A stretch of DNA of 39,100 nucleotides from JAJPXC01 sp964520525. GTDB lineage: Bacteria; Bacteroidota; Bacteroidia; Bacteroidales; Muribaculaceae. The position numbers and the translations under genes were made by a program. The notes under the pieces are model-generated. The model saw only the letters and a program-made list of their open reading frames with translations. It had not been told where the DNA came from and searched no databases. The stretch covers positions 1-39,100 of the forward strand of contig CAZFNR010000015.1 of the NCBI GenBank assembly GCA_964520525.1, written 5' to 3'. Of this stretch, positions 32,346-39,100 are shown in pieces (position 1 is the stretch's first letter; each line of letters begins with the position of its first letter).

Positions 32346-32831
32346 ATGAAAAAATTATTATTTACAATTTTAGCGTTGTTGTTGGCCGTTGTACCCGCCT
32401 ATTCAAAAAAGAAGGCCGACAATAATTTCAATTATGAAATCGCCGGAGCGGGCACAGCGGCACAAGGTGAGTATTTGGTAAAAATCACTGTTATCACCAA
32501 GGATAAAAATCTGAAAGATGCCGATTTGCGTCGCGCCGCGGTCCATGGGGTGTTGTTCCGCGGATTCTCGAACAGCGAGAAACGCCAGTCTCAAAAGCCG
32601 CTCGCAGGCACGGCAGCCAATGAGGCACAGCACGCTGATTTCTATAAAGCCTTTTTTGACGAGAACGGCACGGCAGCGTCATACGCATCGACTGTCGGCG
32701 GTTCGCGCACGATGGTTAAGTCGAGCAAGAAGGAGTATAGCGTATCAGCCATAGTGACTGTGCGCAAGGAGGCACTGCACAAGTATCTTGAAGAGGCAGG
32801 CGTGATAAAAGGGCTTAATTCAGCATTCTAA
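32346..32831 (+). CDS. Exported small protein, LPP20/FlgT-N-like (paralogue 1)
   Basis: A 161-residue protein with signal peptide MKKLLFTILALLLAVVPAYS and no lipobox. The body shows DADLRRAAVHGVLFRGFSN at 58-76, KPLAGTA at 84-90 and DFYKAFFDENGTAASYAS at 98-115, ending in VSAIVTVRKEALHKYLEE. It aligns along its whole length with the gene at 33516-34004. The helix pattern after a beta strand (DA...A...AV..V.F.G) resembles LPP20 and FlgT N-terminal domains. That family link is inference; no function is known. First gene of the operon, 12 bases before the next. Confidence 0.7.
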   Translation: MKKLLFTILALLLAVVPAYSKKKADNNFNYEIAGAGTAAQGEYLVKITVITKDKNLKDADLRRAAVHGVLFRGFSNSEKRQSQKPLAGTAANEAQHADFYKAFFDENGTAASYASTVGGSRTMVKSSKKEYSVSAIVTVRKEALHKYLEEAGVIKGLNSAF

Positions 32832-32843
32832 AATTTAACATCT

Positions 32844-33494
32844 ATGAATATGCGACTCAAGATGGTCGCTGCCGTCATGCTGGCGGCCGCGGCGACAGTT
32901 ATCGGGGTCGACGCTCAGTCGGTTCCCAAGCGTCAAGTGAAGATGCCCACCGAGCAGGGAGAGGCGTCGCCGGTGCAAAACGATTATGAAACTTATCAGA
33001 CGGGCTTTTTCATGAGCGGCGAGGTTGCGACCGGTTGGTCGCTCGATTCAGGCCGCGACAATATGGGTTTCTCGGAGGTCGCCGCGACCGGAGGTTACCG
33101 ATTCTCGGAGTATCTGAGAGCGGGTCTCGGCATAGGCGCGCGCATCTATTATCACGATGATGCCCGCTACTCGGCCCATCATTGGGGTATGCCGCTCTTT
33201 GTCAACCTCCGCGGAAACTTCATCGAGAGCGGTTATCGCGACGTTGTGCCGTTTTGGTCAGTCGACTGTGGCGGCACGTTCCCCGACGGATTTATGGTGC
33301 GCCCCACGGTGGGAATCCGCGTCGGTCAGGCACGCTCGGCGTTTGTGGCGTCGATAGGCTATATGGGCCAGCAAATACGCCGGGCCGGCGATGCTAAACC
33401 GGTTGCGGGCGAGCAGGGAGTCGAAATGTATGAAATCGACCCTGACCACATTTTCTGTTCGTTCATAACCCTCAAATTGGGCTATGAGTTTTAA
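32844..33494 (+). CDS. Small outer-membrane beta-barrel protein
   Basis: A 216-residue protein with signal MNMRLKMVAAVMLAAAATVIGVDAQ. Alternating strands (TGFFMSGEVATGWSLDS, EVAATGGYRFSEYLRAGLG, HHWGMPLFVNLRGNF, RPTVGIRVGQARSAFVASIGY) and a terminal aromatic-ended strand FCSFITLKLGYEF fit an eight-stranded barrel of the OmpA/PorT-like size class. It likely anchors the operon products in the outer membrane (inference). It lies 21 bases before the lipoprotein paralogue. Confidence 0.75.
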   Translation: MNMRLKMVAAVMLAAAATVIGVDAQSVPKRQVKMPTEQGEASPVQNDYETYQTGFFMSGEVATGWSLDSGRDNMGFSEVAATGGYRFSEYLRAGLGIGARIYYHDDARYSAHHWGMPLFVNLRGNFIESGYRDVVPFWSVDCGGTFPDGFMVRPTVGIRVGQARSAFVASIGYMGQQIRRAGDAKPVAGEQGVEMYEIDPDHIFCSFITLKLGYEF

Positions 33495-33515
33495 CCAATC
33501 CATTTAATCGAGACT

Positions 33516-34004
33516 ATGATGAAAAATTTATTATTAACGGCGTTGGCTGTTGCGGCGTTGAGCTTGGGAGGATGCAAAAGTTCGACGGCGGTGTCGGACG
33601 AGTATGCTTCTGTCCAAAAGTTTGAAGTCGTTTGCTTAGGCTCCAACCATGACGGCACGCAGACTTTGCGCTCGTGGGGCAAGGGCAACAGCAAATCAGA
33701 CGCTATCGAAAACGCTAAACGCAATGCCGTAGAGACGGTGATATTCAAGGGTATAAACTCAGGCGGCGACTGCGACAAGCGTCCGCTTGTCAATCAGGCT
33801 AACGCCCGCGAACTCTATGAAGACTATTTCAACGCCTTTTTCAAAAAAGGCGGTGCTTACGCCAAATATGTGAAACTCGACGAGAAGCGCACATCTCGCA
33901 TCAATGCCTCGGGCACTTCGCAGGAGGCATGGGGCGTTGTGCTGACGGTTGACCGCGCGGCACTGAAGAAACGTCTCGCCGACGACAATCTTATTGACCT
34001 ATAA
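33516..34004 (+). CDS. Lipoprotein, LPP20/FlgT-N-like (paralogue 2)
   Basis: A 162-residue lipoprotein with signal ending LSLGGC and lipid Cys20. After FEVVCLGSN at 36-44 comes SWGKGNSKSDAIENAKRNAV at 53-72, then VIFKGINSGG, KRPLVNQANA and ELYEDYFNAFFKKGGAYAKY (99-118). The G.G....DA...A...A pattern is the hallmark of LPP20/FlgT-N domains, used by FlgP and FlgT in flagellar H-rings. It is clearly related to the operon's first gene (shared AV..V.F.G, RPL/KPL, AFF..G..A.Y), so one was duplicated and only this one is lipid-anchored. Function unknown. Confidence 0.72.
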   Translation: MMKNLLLTALAVAALSLGGCKSSTAVSDEYASVQKFEVVCLGSNHDGTQTLRSWGKGNSKSDAIENAKRNAVETVIFKGINSGGDCDKRPLVNQANARELYEDYFNAFFKKGGAYAKYVKLDEKRTSRINASGTSQEAWGVVLTVDRAALKKRLADDNLIDL

Positions 34005-34025
34005 TCCTAACCAACGCAAAAAATC

Positions 34026-34988
34026 ATGAAACGTAACTTGATTACAGTAGTTATAGCTATAGTGGCTCTGTTGTCGGCTTCGTCGGCATCGGCACAAGCC
34101 AAGAAACCGACATTGATGGTGATTCCCGCCGACGCTTGGTGCATAGCCAACGGCTACATGGAAGAGCAAGAGCTTCAGGGGCGCACCGTCAGAACTCCCG
34201 ACTATCAACGAGCCTATCAGGAAGACCTCGACCTGCTCAATGTCACTACCAAAATTGGCGAGCTGATGGCTGAACGCGGGTTTCCGCTCAAAGATATGGC
34301 TTCGGCCATCAAGGATATTGACCGCAGCAGCGTTGAAGATGCGATGACCGTCAGCAAAACGTCGGGTGCGACGCTCGCCGAGACTCCGCTCGAACGCGTC
34401 ATGTCACGCGCCAAAGCCGACATTCTCGTCGAATTGGCGTGGAAAATCAACCCTGTAGGCCCTAAAAAGTCGGTAACTTACACTCTGCGCGGTCTCGACG
34501 CTTATACCAACAAACAGATAGCGGCTGCGCAAGGCACCGGCCCTCAGTCGTTTTCAGCCGAGACACCTGTGCTGCTCGAAGAGGCGGTGCTTGAAAACAT
34601 GGACAACTTCATCTCTCAGCTGCAAGCCCACTTCGACGACTTAGTGGAGAACGGCCGCGAGGTAGCGCTCAATGTCAGAGTGTTTGACAACGGTTCGGGG
34701 TTGACGCTTGAGGATGAGTATGACGGCATAGAGTTGACCGAAGTTATCGACAACTGGATGGCCGAAAACACAGTCAACCACCGTTATAACTTGACCGACG
34801 CAGGCGAAACACGCATGGCTTTCGAGCAAGTCAGAATACCGCTCTACCGCGAGAATGGAATGCCGATGGACACTCGCCACTTCGGCAACGCTTTGCGTAA
34901 GTATCTCGCTAAAGCGCCCTACAACATCACTGCTAAAATTTTGACCAAAGGCTTGGGACGTGTTGATATAGTCCTTGGCGAAAAATAA
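34026..34988 (+). CDS. DUF6175-family exported protein, CsgG-like pattern
   Basis: A 320-residue protein with signal MKRNLITVVIAIVALLSASSASAQ. KPTLMVIPADAWCIANGY opens the mature part, then the helix GELMAERGFPLKDMASAIKDI, and after KADILVELAWKI comes VTYTLRGLDAYTNKQIAAAQGTGP. This order (strand, helix over a get-to-the-end subunit, AD-I-LV-L strand, then LR-LD-YT-K-IA-A-G-G) parallels the CsgG/TolB-N-type fold, in which the last block reads LRVVD..TG.V..S..G.G. It is recognised as DUF6175 with fair confidence; the CsgG comparison is inference. EAVLENMDNFISQLQAHFDD suggests oligomer-forming helices. No lipid Cys. Confidence 0.7.
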   Translation: MKRNLITVVIAIVALLSASSASAQAKKPTLMVIPADAWCIANGYMEEQELQGRTVRTPDYQRAYQEDLDLLNVTTKIGELMAERGFPLKDMASAIKDIDRSSVEDAMTVSKTSGATLAETPLERVMSRAKADILVELAWKINPVGPKKSVTYTLRGLDAYTNKQIAAAQGTGPQSFSAETPVLLEEAVLENMDNFISQLQAHFDDLVENGREVALNVRVFDNGSGLTLEDEYDGIELTEVIDNWMAENTVNHRYNLTDAGETRMAFEQVRIPLYRENGMPMDTRHFGNALRKYLAKAPYNITAKILTKGLGRVDIVLGEK

Positions 34989-34999
34989 CTATCGCAATT

Positions 35000-35941
35000 A
35001 TGAAAGCACATTTCAGAAACATAATGCTTGTTGCATCGTTGGCGGCTGTCCCGGCGATTGCTACGGCTGCCGACTGCGAATTAAACGTGGCGGTGCTTGC
35101 CGCACCGCAATCAGAAAACGTGCCTGAGGCCGCGTTGCAGTATTTGACTACCCGTTTGGCTCAGTCCGCGACCCAAAGCGGTATCGTGGCTGATGTGTCG
35201 GGAAGCAACTTCTTCATTACCGGTAAGTTTAATCACATCCAGGAGGATGTTTTGCCCGGCCCGCCCGCGCAGACGGCACTGCACACCGTGCTGACCCTCT
35301 ATGCCGGGAACGTCAACGACCACACCATCTATGCGATGAAGACATTCGAGCTGCGCGGAGTCGGCACGTCGACCGAGCGGGCTTTTATCAACGCCATGCG
35401 CGCTATCAATTCGCGCAATAGCGAGGTGGCGGCGTTTGTCAACGAGGCTACCGGTAAAATCTTCGACTACTACGATAAAAACTACCCGTCGATTGTCGAG
35501 CGCGCCGAGCGCGCCAGTTCGCTCCACCACTATGACGAAGCCCTTTACTTGCTCACACAGGTACCTGAGTGCTGCAAGGGCTACGGCAAGGTGGCACCGC
35601 TTGTCGACAAGGCTTATCAAAACTATATAGACTATGTCGGGGCGAAGTTGCTGACGGTAGCCCAAGCCGAGTGGTCGCGCTCGCCTAATGAGCATGGTGC
35701 GACGCTCGCTTTCGCCAACTTGGTGCAAATCGATACAGAGTCGTCGGCTTATGCCGGAGCCCAGAAGCTCGCTGCCGAAATCAAAGCCTCGGTCAAGAGC
35801 GACCGCGACTTTGAGTTGCGTGAGAAGTACCACGATTCGGTCGAACTTGAAAAGCGTCGCATCGAGGCCGCTCGTGCAGTCGGTGTAGCCTTTGGTAACG
35901 GTCAGCAACCAACGACAACCAACCTTATGTGGCTCAGGTGA
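35000..35941 (+). CDS. Exported protein with CsgG-like N-terminal domain and helical tail
   Basis: A 313-residue protein with signal MKAHFRNIMLVASLAAVPAIATAA. Residues 25-160 run ELNVAVLAAPQSENVPEAALQYLTTRLAQSATQSGIV..FFITGKFN, then VLTLYAGNVNDHTIYAMKTFELRGVGTSTERAFINAMRAI. This is a strand, long helix, strand pattern typical of CsgG, FlgO or TolB-N-like domains. From about 165 it becomes all-helical with TPR-like pairs (AERASSLHHYDEALYLLTQV, ATLAFANLVQIDTESSAYAGAQKLA). The tail is a charged coiled helix. Eleven bases separate it from the previous gene. Function unknown. Confidence 0.65.
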   Translation: MKAHFRNIMLVASLAAVPAIATAADCELNVAVLAAPQSENVPEAALQYLTTRLAQSATQSGIVADVSGSNFFITGKFNHIQEDVLPGPPAQTALHTVLTLYAGNVNDHTIYAMKTFELRGVGTSTERAFINAMRAINSRNSEVAAFVNEATGKIFDYYDKNYPSIVERAERASSLHHYDEALYLLTQVPECCKGYGKVAPLVDKAYQNYIDYVGAKLLTVAQAEWSRSPNEHGATLAFANLVQIDTESSAYAGAQKLAAEIKASVKSDRDFELREKYHDSVELEKRRIEAARAVGVAFGNGQQPTTTNLMWLR

Positions 35942-36008
35942 TACACATCTGAGCCTCATTTGACACGAAATCAATCAACAAACAAAAACCAAAACATCTT
36001 AATTCCGT

Positions 36009-37781
36009 ATGAGAAGTAATAACCGTATCACCCGGTGGGCGATAGCGGCAGGTTTGCTGTTATCGTTTGACGCTGCGGCGGGTGACTTGACTCCACAGCA
36101 AAATGCCAAAGGGAAGTGGGGTTACGTCGACGAGAGTGGCGCGGTAGTCATCGACTACAAGTATGACGAAGCTCGCAGTTTTTCCAATGGCGTGGCTATC
36201 GTGGCGAAGAAAGAATTGTTGGGGGTCGTCGGCGAGGATGGCCGCGAACTGCTCCCCACTAAGTATAACATCATCGATAACTACGGCGAACGCATCTATC
36301 GCGTGGCGATCGGTGGCAAGTATCGCGACGGGGTGCTTTCGGGCGAGAAATATGGTTTCATAGACACCTCGGGCAACATTTTGCTCAAACCCGAGTATGA
36401 CGAGGTCGGCGCTTTCAACGGCGGTGTGGCCTATGTGAAAAAAGGCTCGCTTTACGGCTATATCGACGAGACGATGCAGTTTGTCGCCCCGTGCCGTTAC
36501 AGCTCGGTCGGTGCTTTTAACGCTAACGGTCATGCGTGGGTGTGTCTCGGCGGCAAATATGGCATCATCGATAAGACGGGCAAGGTGATTGTTCCCGCGA
36601 AGTTCAAGACCGTTGGCGTGTTTGTCCGCTATGTCTATACCCCAAAAAGTGAGTATCTTGAAAAATTGAACTATACACTCCGCCGCCTTGAATTGGAGTC
36701 GGGGTCACACTGCTTGCACGCTCGCCAGGCGTTGAACACAATGCCGTTCAGCAAGCTCGATGAGAATGCCGTGGGCTACTTTATGTCAGACAAAGACGGG
36801 ATAGCTAAAAACGGTGTTTACAGCCTTGACGGTCAGTTGCTTGTGCCCGCCGGGAAATATAACAACGCTTTTTATCCCGGCGAAGGTCTTGCGTTGGTGA
36901 ATCTTAAAGGTAAATACAATTATCACAATGTCGCTACGGGCAAGTTGCAGTTTAAAAAGCCGTTCTATAACGCTTGGACTTTTGAGGATGGCTCGGCAGT
37001 GGTCGAGTTTGACTCTCAATCAGGCATGTGCCTGATTGATGTCAACGGCAACGCAATCTCCAAAACATATAATAAGATTTATCCCCGCCGCGAGGGTCTG
37101 CACATCGTTGTCAGCGCGGCCGGCACCTCGGGAGCAATCGACCATACCGGTAAGGAGGTGCTGCCTGCGACGCAGTTCCGTCTGCTCCCCCCCTCTGACG
37201 GTTATATGCTATGCATCCCCAAAGCGTCGGGCAAGGCCGGATATGTCGGCACCGATGGCAAGTGGATTATCAAGCCAACCTATGAAATGGGCACATCGTT
37301 TTTTAACGGTCTTGCCGATGTCAAGACCGCCGAGGGGTGGGGCCTTATCGACCAAAAAGGGAAGCAAGTGGTGGCGTGTCGCTGGGCCAACACCGTGACC
37401 CGCAAAGAGTGTGCGGGCGACTATATGTGGGTGACCGACGAGAGCGGCGACAACCCCGGTTGGATGTTGCTCAAAATCAGCTCTGACAGCACAGTGTCAG
37501 GAAAATACAAATGGTTGCGCCACGTCAATCAAGACTTCCCGGGCGTAGCGTTGGCCGGAAATGGTGACGATTCGGTGGGAGTCATCGACACCGACGGCAA
37601 TCTGATAATCCCGACGGAGTTCACGTCGGCTCTGGCCGCCGAGGCATATAGAATGCTTCTCGCGTCGGGCAAAAGCCGCTGGGGGCAGTTTGATACCTAC
37701 CGTTTAAAACTCTACAACAACCCTGACCGCAACAAAGGGCTGATTTCCGACAAAATCGAATCATCAATGTGGGACTATTAA
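36009..37781 (+). CDS. WG-repeat exported protein
   Basis: A 590-residue protein with signal NRITRWAIAAGLLLSFDAAA and about seven WG-type repeats, each with a G-W/Y-G-h-h-D-G core: GKWGYVDESGAVVI, EKYGFIDTSGNILL, SLYGYIDETMQFVA, GKYGIIDKTGKVIV, then KAGYVGTDGKWIIK and GWGLIDQKGKQVVA with degenerate ones between. The repeats fold as beta-structures, often for binding. It is preceded by a longer gap (67 bases) than the others in the operon, but no strong promoter is seen there. Its role in the putative assembly is unknown; WG repeats could be the extracellular or periplasmic binding part. Confidence 0.82.
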   Translation: MRSNNRITRWAIAAGLLLSFDAAAGDLTPQQNAKGKWGYVDESGAVVIDYKYDEARSFSNGVAIVAKKELLGVVGEDGRELLPTKYNIIDNYGERIYRVAIGGKYRDGVLSGEKYGFIDTSGNILLKPEYDEVGAFNGGVAYVKKGSLYGYIDETMQFVAPCRYSSVGAFNANGHAWVCLGGKYGIIDKTGKVIVPAKFKTVGVFVRYVYTPKSEYLEKLNYTLRRLELESGSHCLHARQALNTMPFSKLDENAVGYFMSDKDGIAKNGVYSLDGQLLVPAGKYNNAFYPGEGLALVNLKGKYNYHNVATGKLQFKKPFYNAWTFEDGSAVVEFDSQSGMCLIDVNGNAISKTYNKIYPRREGLHIVVSAAGTSGAIDHTGKEVLPATQFRLLPPSDGYMLCIPKASGKAGYVGTDGKWIIKPTYEMGTSFFNGLADVKTAEGWGLIDQKGKQVVACRWANTVTRKECAGDYMWVTDESGDNPGWMLLKISSDSTVSGKYKWLRHVNQDFPGVALAGNGDDSVGVIDTDGNLIIPTEFTSALAAEAYRMLLASGKSRWGQFDTYRLKLYNNPDRNKGLISDKIESSMWDY

Positions 37782-37794
37782 AAACGCAAAAGAG

Positions 37795-39015
37795 ATGAAA
37801 CACGTTAAATACTATACGTTGCTCTTGGCAACAGCGTTCACACTCCAAGTGTGGGGGCAGGCCCCCGAGGCTGAAAACCGCTACCGCCGCTTGTCGTTGT
37901 GCAACATTATGATTAAACATAGCGGCGAGAAATATGCCGATGAGATGGAAACACAATTTCTGCAAATCCCCGTGTCGGACCAGTATAATGACCACAACCT
38001 CAGTGTGAGAGTCGTCAACCATCCCGACAAGAAAGCCGCCGAGTCGGAGGTCAATGCGTTTGTCGCCGACAACGTCATGGCGAGCCGACTGATAGGCCGT
38101 TGGTTCAACCGCGACAAGTTCACGGGGGTGTGCGATATGGCGTTGGTGAAATCGCGCGGTTACTATGATGCGTCGGCTTTTGACCATGAGCTTGCTATGC
38201 GCTCGGCTCGCGGAAAAGCGATGCTCGAGGATGCCGGCGAAGACCTTATAGGCAACACCTACCTGCTGATGCACGATTTCACCTATGTCGACAAAGCCGA
38301 ACGCTCGCGGAAATGGGCGGCAATCGGCTCGGCTGTCATGGGCGGAATTATGGCCGCGGGCGGCGCGTCGAGCAGAGAAGTTAACTCGGTCATGAAGAAC
38401 ACCAGCGACATCATCAGCTCTTACAAAGGATTTTCGGTGAAAATCACCACCTATCTTTACCGTCTTGTGTGGGACGAAGCTTCGAGCATTGATTTCTATA
38501 CCAATTACTATTCGGATGGGGAAAACGCGGCGAAAAGCACGGCTTTCGACGGCAACCGCGGCAAATTCCGTCTTGAATATGTGGGCAGTGTCGTTTCAAA
38601 AGGTGGGCGCACGTCATTTATGGGTATCAACGAGGAAAAGCCTGAACTGATGATACGCAAAGCCTGCCAGCGCGCTCTTGACGAGAATGTGGCCGACTTG
38701 CAGAAGAAATATGACCAATTCCGCATCAAAGCGCCGGTTATGGTTTCTGAAAAGGGGATGATAACCTCGCAGATTGGGCTGAAAGAAGGCATCACGCCTG
38801 AGTCGAAATTTGAAGTGCTCGAAGCGCAAGAAAAAGATGGCAAGATGGTTTACAAACGTGTAGCCGTTGTCAAGGCGATGGCCGGCCGCATCTGGGATAA
38901 CCGCTATATGGCAAGCGAGGAGATGGCATATGGCGCCGATTTCGGAGCGACTGCCTTTAAGAAGGTGAGCGGCGGCGAGATTCTCTCAGGCCACTTGTTG
39001 CGTCAAATCGACTGA
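37795..39015 (+). CDS. Exported protein with FlgT-C-like end domain
   Basis: A 406-residue protein with signal MKHVKYYTLLLATAFTLQVWG. It has an N-terminal region of unknown fold (DNVMASRLIGRWFNRD...SRGYYDASAFD, about 90-130), LIGNTYLLMHDFTYVDKAER (151-170), a Gly/Ala-rich hydrophobic helix AAIGSAVMGGIMAAGGASS (175-193), strands KITTYLYRLVWDE, and a C-terminal domain (about 312-400). The last has IGLKEGITPESKFEVLEAQ followed by KRVAVVKAMAGRIWDN, the pattern of FlgT C-terminal SH3-like domains (GxxxGVKxGDxFEV..R.G.IEV). No flagellar genes are present, so this is similarity of fold only. Last gene of the operon. Confidence 0.68.
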   Translation: MKHVKYYTLLLATAFTLQVWGQAPEAENRYRRLSLCNIMIKHSGEKYADEMETQFLQIPVSDQYNDHNLSVRVVNHPDKKAAESEVNAFVADNVMASRLIGRWFNRDKFTGVCDMALVKSRGYYDASAFDHELAMRSARGKAMLEDAGEDLIGNTYLLMHDFTYVDKAERSRKWAAIGSAVMGGIMAAGGASSREVNSVMKNTSDIISSYKGFSVKITTYLYRLVWDEASSIDFYTNYYSDGENAAKSTAFDGNRGKFRLEYVGSVVSKGGRTSFMGINEEKPELMIRKACQRALDENVADLQKKYDQFRIKAPVMVSEKGMITSQIGLKEGITPESKFEVLEAQEKDGKMVYKRVAVVKAMAGRIWDNRYMASEEMAYGADFGATAFKKVSGGEILSGHLLRQID

Positions 39016-39020
39016 TTATA

Positions 39021-39044
39021 CGCTTATAGTGAGAAATATAAGCG
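39021..39044 (+). terminator. Hairpin after the seven-gene operon
   Basis: Perfect 8-bp stem CGCTTATA/TATAAGCG with an eight-base loop, six bases after the last stop. The following bases GTAATTTG are only weakly T-rich; a stronger T run comes later (about 39083-39089). A probable but not strong terminator. Confidence 0.5.
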
Positions 39045-39100
39045 GTAATTTGAAGCATAAGTAGGCAAGATGATTATTGCACGCTTTTTATATTAAAAAT

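Noticed and set aside
35111..35974. Minus-strand 287-residue frame in the seven-gene operon
   Set aside because: Lies opposite the CsgG-like gene, has no promoter or ribosome start that fits, and the plus-strand protein has a signal peptide.
37795..39015. True flagellar FlgT gene
   Set aside because: Only a fold-level resemblance; no flagellin, hook, motor or export genes are in the window and Bacteroidales lack flagella.

Overview
The window looks like a chromosomal segment of a gut Bacteroidales bacterium, probably from the Muribaculaceae or a close relative (inference). The grounds are a rather GC-rich genome, promoters of the Bacteroidetes type (TTTG, about 20 bases, then TAnnTTTG or TAnnTTCG), few Shine-Dalgarno sequences, the type IX secretion genes porX and porW, a type IX C-terminal sorting tail, and a carboxypeptidase-regulatory plus beta-barrel outer-membrane protein. 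No species can be named from sequence reading alone.

Layout. (1) 1-3786, minus strand: the edge of a prophage or phage remnant, with a large terminase subunit cut by the window edge and a translationally coupled 836-residue structural-type protein. (2) 3929-8608: rlmN and recO, convergent and overlapping, with the same 23-bp promoter sequence at both outer ends; then aroQ, an O-methyltransferase, a HAD phosphatase and ribF on the plus strand. (3) 8676-15348: gapA with a clear terminator on the minus strand; then mscL-aroK-alanine dehydrogenase-like-RNase H, a membrane 4Fe-4S protein-thyA-folA, and tRNA-Arg(CCT) with its own promoter and terminator. (4) 15369-18949: purC-ubiE and phoH on the minus strand, with an XRE/S24 self-cleaving-type regulator divergent from phoH. 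(5) 18965-20240: a more AT-rich scar, with a type IX-exported propeller protein broken by an in-frame TGA and truncated at its N-terminus. (6) 20428-27456, minus strand: a six-gene run of lipoprotein, MoeB/ThiF-like, porW, porX, tsaE and birA. (7) 27653-32144: a large outer-membrane barrel, convergent with a lipoprotein and a secreted endonuclease I. (8) 32346-39015: seven tightly spaced plus-strand genes, all with export signals.

The strongest candidate for an undescribed system is region 8. It holds two paralogous small proteins with an LPP20/FlgT-N-like core, a small outer-membrane barrel, a DUF6175 protein with a CsgG-like pattern, a second CsgG-like protein with a helical tail, a WG-repeat protein, and a protein whose C-terminus resembles the FlgT C-terminal domain. 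Together they suggest an outer-membrane or periplasmic assembly built from the folds used in curli export and flagellar H-rings, in a lineage without flagella. This rests on pattern recognition and needs structure-based checking.

Other points of interest are likely leaderless transcripts (recO, the 4Fe-4S protein, the S24 regulator), an aromatic-rich short leader ORF overlapping aroQ, porW and porX side by side in one operon, an alanine dehydrogenase-like protein without the usual catalytic Lys and His, and a DHFR without the conserved active-site-loop Trp.
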